A stretch of DNA of 6,402 nt, taken from Desulfobacterales bacterium. Lineage in GTDB: Bacteria; Desulfobacterota; Desulfobacteria; Desulfobacterales; Desulfosalsimonadaceae. Position numbers and translations under genes: made by a program. Shown here piece by piece: positions 1-5,362 of this stretch. Each line of letters starts with the position of its first letter. The first letter of the stretch is position 1. Below the pieces are notes generated by a model. The model ran no database searches. It was not told the DNA's origin and saw only the letters and a program-made list of their open reading frames with translations. The stretch covers positions 1 to 6,402 of the forward strand of contig JAGTVF010000193.1 in NCBI GenBank assembly GCA_018224315.1, read 5' to 3'.

Positions 1-387
1 CGCGATCTCACCCGTGACAGTGACGGCAACGCAAACGGCATCGGCCTGGCAGACGTGACCACCGAACGGCTGGTCAACCGCATGGACCGGGAAAAAACAG
101 CAGTAAATGCGGTTACTGCCATATCACCGGAAAAAGCCGCTATTCCGGTCTATTTTGACACAGACCGGCAATGCATCCAGGTGTGCATGCATACCGCGGG
201 CATTGAAAGCGGAACAGATGCGCGGATTGTGCGCATACGGGATACGGCCTCCCTGCAATACATGGAAATATCGCAATCCCTGAAGCCGGAGGCAGATAAA
301 AATCCCGGACTCAAGCAAATCTTGCACTGGCGGCATTGGGGTTTTGATACAGCCGGAAACCTTTTCAACTATTATCCAGAGAGCTGA
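1..387 (+). CDS. LarA-like (DUF2088, lactate racemase domain) protein, C-terminal fragment
   Basis: The reading frame is open from the first base to the TGA at 385-387, so this is the last 128 residues of a gene that starts left of the window; the GTG at 55 is internal. The visible part begins with an L-T-R-D-S-D-G-N-A-N-G-I-G-L-A-D segment followed by T-T-E-R-L, then V-N-A-V-T, I-P-V-Y-F-D-T-D-R and A-R-I-V-R-I-R-D-T. From memory, this order matches the C-terminal region of bacterial 'lactate racemase domain' proteins, the LarA-like nickel-pincer isomerase superfamily, where a GNxxGIGLAD block precedes an IP-x-x-x-DTDR block. LarA itself interconverts D- and L-lactate using a nickel pincer nucleotide, but members of this branch mostly have unknown 2-hydroxyacid-type substrates. 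The metal- and cofactor-binding histidines lie in the missing N-terminal part, so activity cannot be judged. The stop is 2 bases before the next start, which suggests co-transcription with the methyltransferase. Family assignment is fairly likely; the substrate is unknown. Confidence 0.62.
   Translation, partial: RDLTRDSDGNANGIGLADVTTERLVNRMDREKTAVNAVTAISPEKAAIPVYFDTDRQCIQVCMHTAGIESGTDARIVRIRDTASLQYMEISQSLKPEADKNPGLKQILHWRHWGFDTAGNLFNYYPES
379..383 (+). promoter_or_regulatory. Ribosome binding site for the methyltransferase gene
   Basis: GAGAG lies 6 bases before the ATG at 390, inside the last codons of the upstream gene. It supports ATG 390 as the start and suggests translational coupling, since the upstream TGA and this ATG are separated by 2 bases. 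Confidence 0.5.
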
Positions 388-389
388 AA

Positions 390-929
390 ATGCCGGTTTT
401 TAGCGTTTATACCGGGATGGGAGCCGTGCACGTGGCGGTGCGCACCGATCCGTTTTCCCTGAAGCGCATTTTTTTACCGGGCCGCCTGCAGGGGCCGGAG
501 CAATATGGCGTCGCCGGAAAGATCGAGACCGCAATGGCTGATTTCGATTTCCAAAAATGCCGCCAGGCCGTGGCTGTGGCCCAGCTGATTCATGATTATT
601 TCAAATTCTGCCGGTCCATTGCCACTCCCTGGCAATGGCTGGACATGCAGCGGCTGACGCCTTTGCAGCAGCAGGTGCTGCGCCTCACGGCTGAAATTCC
701 CTGTGGACAGGTCCGGTCCTACCGTGATATTGCCGTGAAACTGAGAAAACCCGGGGCCGCCCGGTTTGTTGGCAACACCCTGGCAGCCAACCCATGGCCC
801 CTGCTGATTGCCTGTCACCGAGTGGTGCGCAGCAATGGGGAAACAGGCGGATTTGGCGGCGGATCGCTGATGAAAAAGAAATTGCTGGCCCATGAAGCCG
901 GAACCAAAGATCCGGAGCTTGCGCATTGA
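390..929 (+). CDS. ogt: Methylated-DNA--[protein]-cysteine S-methyltransferase (O6-alkylguanine repair, Ogt/MGMT type)
   Basis: This 179-residue protein is predicted to remove alkyl groups from O6-alkylguanine (and O4-alkylthymine) in DNA by moving them irreversibly to its own cysteine, acting in the cytoplasm as a suicide repair protein. The C-terminal DNA-binding/active-site domain (about residues 88-172) is clear: L-T-P-L-Q-Q-Q-V-L start, I-P-C-G-Q-V-R-S-Y with Tyr111, A-A-R-F-V-G with the likely arginine finger Arg125, A-N-P-W-P with Asn134, then A-C-H-R-V-V with catalytic Cys142, and L-A-H-E with Glu169. These line up with human MGMT Tyr114, Arg128, Asn137, Cys145 and Glu172 at a constant offset of 3, so the catalytic set is complete. 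The N-terminal 85 residues are the usual poorly conserved domain. Length is typical. One oddity is Ala141 where the family signature has proline (PCHR). It is not an alkyltransferase-like (ATL) protein, which would have Trp for the cysteine. It sits 2 bases after the LarA-like gene. No Ada-type regulatory domain is present. Confidence 0.92.
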   Translation: MPVFSVYTGMGAVHVAVRTDPFSLKRIFLPGRLQGPEQYGVAGKIETAMADFDFQKCRQAVAVAQLIHDYFKFCRSIATPWQWLDMQRLTPLQQQVLRLTAEIPCGQVRSYRDIAVKLRKPGAARFVGNTLAANPWPLLIACHRVVRSNGETGGFGGGSLMKKKLLAHEAGTKDPELAH

Positions 930-954
930 TACGCAATATGATAACGATGCCAAA

Positions 955-1287
955 ATGAAACAATACGTTATTGACCAACTACGGGAACAGGACACAGAGG
1001 CGCTGGAAAACCATTTAAGGCAGCAGTACGGACCGCCGGCTCTCGACCGGGTGTACTGGGTTGCCCTGGATCCGGAATTTCTCACACCGGTGCAGGCGGC
1101 CCACGAGGACTGCCATCCCCTTTTTTTCGCCCTGCAGGTCAAACCCGGCGTTTTTGCAGGCGAGTTTCTTGTGCGTACACACCAGCGGGTGCGGTGTGAC
1201 TGCATGGATTACGCCACCAAAGCACAGCGAAACTGGTTGATGGATTTGATGGACAGCATTGTCCGGCAACTCGGTATCCCTGTTTAA
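955..1287 (+). CDS. Conserved-looking hypothetical protein with a CDC motif
   Basis: This is a 110-residue soluble protein that I cannot assign to a named family; I have a vague impression of similar deltaproteobacterial hypothetical proteins. It starts M-K-Q-Y-V-I-D-Q-L-R, has a helical N-terminal third, a V-Y-W-V-A-L-D-P-E segment (residues 33-41), an H-E-D-C-H-P-L-F-F-A-L segment (50-60), and ends with L-V-R-T, R-V-R-C-D-C-M-D-Y-A-T and Q-R-N-W-L. There is no signal peptide or membrane segment. His50, Cys53, His54, Cys81 and Cys83 could form a metal or redox site; that is inference only. The ATG at 955 is preferred because it avoids overlap with the methyltransferase, whose stop is at 927-929. 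An in-frame ATG at 892 would add 21 residues, of charged, low-conservation character, and overlap by 38 bases. Neither start has a strong Shine-Dalgarno. Codon use is like that of the neighbours, and the stop is 50 bases before rnj. Confidence 0.68.
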   Translation: MKQYVIDQLREQDTEALENHLRQQYGPPALDRVYWVALDPEFLTPVQAAHEDCHPLFFALQVKPGVFAGEFLVRTHQRVRCDCMDYATKAQRNWLMDLMDSIVRQLGIPV

Positions 1288-1313
1288 CCTCCACGGATCG
1301 GTAAATCTATACT
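1284..1313 (+). promoter_or_regulatory. Possible sigma-70 promoter for the rnj-ftsK unit
   Basis: TTAACC (1284-1289, 4 of 6 to the TTGACA consensus) and TATACT (1308-1313, 5 of 6 to TATAAT) are separated by 18 bases in the only gap of any size on the plus strand. A transcript would start near 1320, giving a leader of about 18 bases before the rnj ATG at 1338. The -35 box overlaps the stop codon of the preceding gene. This is a consensus match only; transcription could equally run through from upstream. Confidence 0.35.
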
Positions 1314-1331
1314 GATCTGCAACGGATCTGC
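1293..1331 (+). repeat. Short direct repeats in the rnj leader
   Basis: GATCTGC occurs at 1314-1320 and again at 1325-1331, an 11-base period, roughly one helical turn. The overlapping word ACGGATC occurs at 1293-1299 and 1322-1328. These lie around and just after the proposed -10 box and before the rnj start, where an operator could sit. The copies are short, so chance is possible. Confidence 0.3.
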
Positions 1332-1337
1332 TTGATT

Positions 1338-2984
1338 ATGCTCAAAATCATTCCCCTTGGCGGACTCGGCGAAATCGGCCTCAACATGATGGCCCTGGAA
1401 TGCAAAGGCACCATCGTGGTCATTGATGCCGGCCTGATGTTTCCGGAAGACTATATGCTGGGGGTCGACTATGTGATCCCGGACATGGGATATCTGCTCC
1501 AGAACAAATACCGGGTCCGGGCCATTGTTTTGACCCATGCCCATGAAGATCATATCGGGGCCCTGCCGTATCTGCTCCGGGAAATCCAGGCGCCGGTCTA
1601 TGGCACGGCATTTACCCTGGGCATGATCCGCCACAGGCTCGAGGAGCATGGCCTGCTGGCCTCAGCCGCCCTCCATGAGATCAGACCCGGAGAAACGCTT
1701 TTCCTTGCACCTTTTTCCTTTTCATTTATTCGGGTTCATCACAGTGTGCTCGACGGGGTGGGCATGGCCATTGACACCCCCTGCGGGCTGATCGTGCATA
1801 CCGGGGATTTCAAGATCTCAGATTCCACCATTGCCGGGCTGGAAACCGACATGGAAGCCTTTGCCCGGGCCGGGGAAAAGGGGGTTTTGGCGCTTTTGTC
1901 CGATTCCACCAACGTGGAACGCGAAGGCCGGACCCCTTCGGATGCGCGGGTGCAGAAGAGCCTGGAAAATATTGTGTTAAACAGCCCGGGCCGGGTGATT
2001 GTTGCCCTGTTTGCCTCCAATGTGTCGCGCATCCAGCAGATCATCAATATTATCAAGACCGGCCGGCGAAAGATCCTGTTTAACGGCAGAAGCATCGAGT
2101 TGAGTGTCCGGATCGCCCGGGATCTGAATCTGCTGCAGGTTCCGGAGGACATGGAGATTTTCCTTGAGGATATCGATGCCTACCCGGAAGAAGAGGTCAT
2201 CATTCTCACCACCGGAAGCCAGGGCGAGCCCATGTCCGCCCTGGCGCGAATGTCTGCCGGCATCCACAAACAGATCAAGGTCAAGCCCGGCGATACGGTG
2301 GTGCTGTCTTCCAAGTTTATCCCCGGAAATGAAAAAGCCATTGCCAAGATCATCAACAATCTGTTTCGCAAGGGCGCCAATGTGATCTATGAAAAGATCT
2401 CTGACATTCATGTTTCCGGGCATGCCTTTCGCGATGAACTCAAAATGATGATTGAAACCGTGCGCCCCAGGTATTTCATGCCCATTCACGGCGAATACCG
2501 GCACCTCTACCACCATGCCCAGCTGGCGGCTGAATGCGGCATTGCCCGGGATCATGTGCTGCTGGCCGAAGACGGCGACGTGGTGGTGTTTGAAGAAGAC
2601 GGGGCCCGGATCAGTGGGCGGATCCCTACCAGCCGGGTGCTGGTGGACGGCAAGGGCATCGGAGATGTGGGCCGCCTGGTGTTAAAAGAAAGGCGACTGC
2701 TTTCTGAAGAGGGCATGGTGGCTGTAACCATGGCCATTGACGAGGACACCGGGTTTATCATTTACGGTCCGGAGATTGTTTCCAAGGGGTTTGTGTTTGA
2801 AACCGAAACCGGCCATATTATTGAAGATGCCAAGTGCGTGGTGCTCGAAATCGTCGATGATGCAGTGGACCTTCCCCATCCCGCAGATGTGATCCGCAGG
2901 CGTCTGCCCGGGGCTCTGCGGGAGTATTTCAGCTTTACCATCAAGCGCCGGCCGGTGATTCTGCCCTTTATCCTGGAGCTGTGA
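1338..2984 (+). CDS. rnj: Ribonuclease J
   Basis: This 548-residue protein is a metallo-beta-lactamase/beta-CASP nuclease, predicted to cut RNA internally and to digest it 5'-to-3', acting in mRNA decay and rRNA maturation in the cytoplasm. The N-terminal lactamase core opens with I-I-P-L-G-G-L-G-E-I-G. The zinc motif T-H-A-H-E-D-H-I-G-A supplies His67, His69, Asp71 and His72. The following ligands are His135 (in H-H-S-V-L-D), His154 and Asp157 (H-T-G-D-F). The beta-CASP insertion carries S-D-S-T-N (188-192) and T-T-G-S-Q-G-E-P-M (291-299). The return to the lactamase fold has F-I-P-G-N-E-K-A, H-V-S-G-H-A (358-363) and P-I-H-G-E-Y (382-387), with His384 a likely last ligand. The C-terminal domain (about 440-548) is present, so length is normal for the family. 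ATG 1338 is chosen because the family starts at this point; the TTG at 1332 adds only two residues. A weak GGA (1324-1326) precedes it. ftsK follows after 3 bases. The usual N-H-S-I-P-D is replaced by H-H-S-V-L-D. Confidence 0.95.
   Translation: MLKIIPLGGLGEIGLNMMALECKGTIVVIDAGLMFPEDYMLGVDYVIPDMGYLLQNKYRVRAIVLTHAHEDHIGALPYLLREIQAPVYGTAFTLGMIRHRLEEHGLLASAALHEIRPGETLFLAPFSFSFIRVHHSVLDGVGMAIDTPCGLIVHTGDFKISDSTIAGLETDMEAFARAGEKGVLALLSDSTNVEREGRTPSDARVQKSLENIVLNSPGRVIVALFASNVSRIQQIINIIKTGRRKILFNGRSIELSVRIARDLNLLQVPEDMEIFLEDIDAYPEEEVIILTTGSQGEPMSALARMSAGIHKQIKVKPGDTVVLSSKFIPGNEKAIAKIINNLFRKGANVIYEKISDIHVSGHAFRDELKMMIETVRPRYFMPIHGEYRHLYHHAQLAAECGIARDHVLLAEDGDVVVFEEDGARISGRIPTSRVLVDGKGIGDVGRLVLKERRLLSEEGMVAVTMAIDEDTGFIIYGPEIVSKGFVFETETGHIIEDAKCVVLEIVDDAVDLPHPADVIRRRLPGALREYFSFTIKRRPVILPFILEL
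2975..2978 (+). promoter_or_regulatory. Ribosome binding site for ftsK
   Basis: GGAG sits inside the second-last and last sense codons of rnj, 9 bases before the ATG at 2988. It fixes the ftsK start and indicates that rnj and ftsK are translated from one message. Confidence 0.6.
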
Positions 2985-2987
2985 TCC

Positions 2988-5339
2988 ATGAAACCGCTTT
3001 TTGCAGCAAACCCGGGCCAGCGGACCCTTCAGAAGGAAATTCTGGGAATTTTGTGTTTTTTTCTCGTGATTTTTTCTCTTGTGAGCCTGATGTCCTATCA
3101 CCCGTCTGATCCCGGCTTTAACCATGCCGCGGACTGGGGACGGGTCCACAATTTTTTCGGTGTGGCAGGAGCCTTTGCCGCCGGTCTGATGCTGGATCTT
3201 TTTGGCGTGGGGGCCTTCTGGATTCCGGTCTTTCTGCTCATGGCCTCGCTTCGTTTCTACACTCACGACTCCGCGCTGTCTCCCTGGCTTATGGCATCCG
3301 GGGCCATTCTGCTCATCGTGGGCACCGGCGCGCTTTCTTCCCTGTTTAAGGACAGCTACCTGATTTTCCAGACTCCCTATCCGGCCGGAGGCATTCTTGG
3401 CTATCCAATGATGGCCGTGTTTGAAAAATACGCCAATCGTTCCGGTGCCATGCTGATTTTCGCAGTCATGCTGGCCATCGGCTTTATTATGGCAACCGGG
3501 ATATCCCTGGTGGCGGTTTCCAGAAACGCACTGCGCCTGACTGTCCTTCTATCAGCCGGTATCCGGAATCGGGTTCTGAAACTGCTTTCGGGCGCTGCGG
3601 GGCTATGCAAGGCCGTTGTGAACCGGCCGGGCAGGGCGGATCAGAAAAAAAAGCCGGCTGCTGCTGCACGAGCGTACAAGCCCGAAAAAGCCAGCAAACC
3701 GGAACAAATTCCCCCGCCGGCGGCTTCAGCGGCGCCAAAACCGGAAGAAAGGCCGGACACGGCTAAAACCGATGCAAAAGGGCCTGCATTGAAAAAGATC
3801 CCCGGCAAATCCGATGACATCAAGATCCAGGCCCCGGCGCCGCCGACCCTGGCGCCCCAGCCGGCATTCCGTCAGCAGGAGTTTGAATCCATGCAGCTAG
3901 AGCAGGGATTTCAGCTGCCGCCCCTGGATTTTCTCGAAGATGCGGAAAAAATCAAAGACGGGGTGGATCATGAGCACCTGCGGCAGCAGTCCGCCCTGCT
4001 GGAACAGAAACTCAAGGATTTCGGGGTCCAGGGAAACGTTACCGAGGTGCTGCCCGGACCTGTGATCACCCGCTATGAGTTTGCCCCTGCGCCGGGTGTG
4101 AAAATCAATAAGATCGTTAATCTCTCCGATGACCTGGCCCTGGCGCTAAAGGCGTTAAGTGTGCGCATCGTGGCCCCGATTCCGGGAAAAGCGGTGGTCG
4201 GCATCGAAGTGCCCAATAAGAAAAGAGAGCTTGTGGGCTTCAAGGACATTATTGGCTCTTCGGTGTATAAAAAATCCGGATCCAGGCTCACCATTGCCCT
4301 GGGCAAGGATATTGTGGGCTATCCGGTGGTGGCTGATCTGGAGGGCATGCCGCATCTTTTGATTGCCGGGGCCACGGGAACGGGTAAAAGTGTTGCCTTA
4401 AACACCATGATAGCCAGCATTTTGTTTAAGGCCACCCCGGAGGAGGTCAAATTGATCATGATCGATCCCAAGCGCATTGAGCTGTCGAATTATGACGGTA
4501 TCCCCCATTTGATCGCCCCTGTGGTCACGGACATGAAAAAGGCCACCAATTCGCTTTTCTGGGCGGTACGGGAAATGGAGCGCCGCTACAAGCTGCTTTC
4601 GGAAAAAAAGGTCCGCAATATCAAGCAGTACAATGCCCGGATTGAAAAGGAAAAACCCGAAGAGGGCCAGCCGCCGCCGGAAAAGCTGCCTTATATTGTG
4701 GTGATTGTCGATGAGCTGGCCGACCTGATGATGGTTTCCTCCCGGGACGTGGAGGTCAGCCTCACCCGGCTGGCCCAAATGGCCAGGGCGGCGGGCATTC
4801 ATTTGATTCTGGCCACCCAGCGGCCCTCGGTGGACGTGCTCACCGGCCTGATCAAGGCCAATTTTCCCACACGCCTGTCTTTTCAGGTGTCCTCCAAGAT
4901 TGATTCGCGCACCATCATCGACATCAACGGGGCGGAAAGCCTTCTTGGAAACGGGGACATGCTTTTTCTGCCCCCGGGTACGGCCAAACTCCAGCGCATT
5001 CACGGAGCCTATGTGTCAGAAGACGAAGTCACCCGGGTGATTGAGTTTTTAAAATCCCAGAAGGCACCGGAGTATGATCACGAGGTCATTGAGGCCCCGG
5101 AGCCGGACAAAGAGCAAAACGGGGAACAGGATTATGATGAGCGCTATGACGAGGCCGTGGCCCTTGTGACAAAGACCGGACAGGCCTCGATTTCCATGGT
5201 GCAGCGCCATTTGCGCATCGGCTACAACCGGGCGGCGCGAATGATCGAGGTCATGGAAAAAGAAGGTGTTGTGGGGCCCTCCGACGGGGTCAAGCCCCGG
5301 GAAGTGCTGGTGCGAAACGATTATGATCACATGCCGTAA
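2988..5339 (+). CDS. ftsK: DNA translocase FtsK
   Basis: This 783-residue membrane-anchored ATPase is predicted to pump chromosomal DNA at the division septum and to activate XerCD at dif. The N-terminal part has hydrophobic segments at roughly residues 19-36, 56-90 (one or two spans), 101-119 and 153-177, which form the membrane anchor. A linker at about 210-300 is rich in Pro, Ala, Lys and Glu, and is short compared with the long linker of the E. coli protein, so overall size is that of compact FtsK/SpoIIIE proteins. The alpha domain follows (about 325-440, with G-P-V-I-T-R-Y-E). The motor (beta) domain has Walker A G-A-T-G-T-G-K-S at 461-468, D-P-K-R at 493-496, Walker B V-V-I-V-D-E at 571-576 and A-T-Q-R-P-S-V-D at 609-616. 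The C-terminal gamma winged helix (about 720-778) contains S-M-V-Q-R-H-L-R-I-G-Y-N-R-A-A and would read orienting motifs in DNA. An acidic stretch at 696-720 joins motor and gamma domains. The gene is intact and lies 3 bases after rnj. Confidence 0.97.
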   Translation: MKPLFAANPGQRTLQKEILGILCFFLVIFSLVSLMSYHPSDPGFNHAADWGRVHNFFGVAGAFAAGLMLDLFGVGAFWIPVFLLMASLRFYTHDSALSPWLMASGAILLIVGTGALSSLFKDSYLIFQTPYPAGGILGYPMMAVFEKYANRSGAMLIFAVMLAIGFIMATGISLVAVSRNALRLTVLLSAGIRNRVLKLLSGAAGLCKAVVNRPGRADQKKKPAAAARAYKPEKASKPEQIPPPAASAAPKPEERPDTAKTDAKGPALKKIPGKSDDIKIQAPAPPTLAPQPAFRQQEFESMQLEQGFQLPPLDFLEDAEKIKDGVDHEHLRQQSALLEQKLKDFGVQGNVTEVLPGPVITRYEFAPAPGVKINKIVNLSDDLALALKALSVRIVAPIPGKAVVGIEVPNKKRELVGFKDIIGSSVYKKSGSRLTIALGKDIVGYPVVADLEGMPHLLIAGATGTGKSVALNTMIASILFKATPEEVKLIMIDPKRIELSNYDGIPHLIAPVVTDMKKATNSLFWAVREMERRYKLLSEKKVRNIKQYNARIEKEKPEEGQPPPEKLPYIVVIVDELADLMMVSSRDVEVSLTRLAQMARAAGIHLILATQRPSVDVLTGLIKANFPTRLSFQVSSKIDSRTIIDINGAESLLGNGDMLFLPPGTAKLQRIHGAYVSEDEVTRVIEFLKSQKAPEYDHEVIEAPEPDKEQNGEQDYDERYDEAVALVTKTGQASISMVQRHLRIGYNRAARMIEVMEKEGVVGPSDGVKPREVLVRNDYDHMP

Positions 5340-5362
5340 GCCGGCTGTTTTATTCACCGGCT
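5339..5362. terminator. Short inverted repeat between convergent stops, possible weak terminator
   Basis: AGCCGG at 5339-5344 pairs with CCGGCT at 5357-5362 around a 12-base T-rich loop, covering the 10-base gap between the ftsK stop and the stop of the minus-strand gene. The symmetric placement would suit a bidirectional terminator, but there is no T-run directly after the stem on either strand. An alternative for ftsK is GCTG (5360-5363), 10 bases, CAGC (5374-5377) followed by TTTT, which is also weak. Both are low-stability structures. Confidence 0.22.

Noticed and set aside
919..936. TTGCG / CGCAA inverted repeat over the end of the methyltransferase gene
   Set aside because: The stem has 5 bp with an 8-base loop and no T-run; it is too weak to call a terminator or regulatory hairpin.
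474..1205. Long minus-strand open frame (243 codons) opposite the methyltransferase and hypothetical genes
   Set aside because: It spans two well-supported plus-strand genes, its translation is rich in Ser, Arg, Gly and Cys with no domain pattern, and long antisense frames are expected in GC-rich DNA.
3629..3636. GGGCAGGG, matching the E. coli FtsK-orienting motif GGGNAGGG, within ftsK
   Set aside because: With seven fixed bases about one match is expected by chance in a window this size counting both strands, and the motif used by this organism is unknown.
3615..3890. Pro/Ala/Lys-rich segment that could look like a low-complexity insertion
   Set aside because: It is in frame and lies exactly where FtsK proteins have their variable linker, so it is normal for the family.
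4368..4391. FtsK Walker A reads GATGTGKS with Thr rather than the more common Ser or Ala
   Set aside because: It still fits the GxxxxGK[ST] P-loop and that position varies among FtsK proteins, so no functional change is expected.
4398..5003. Minus-strand open frame (201 codons) inside ftsK
   Set aside because: It is opposite the highly conserved FtsK motor domain, so the plus-strand coding explains its length; no motif or ribosome binding site supports it. The same applies to the antisense frames at 1977-2555 and 2682-3266.
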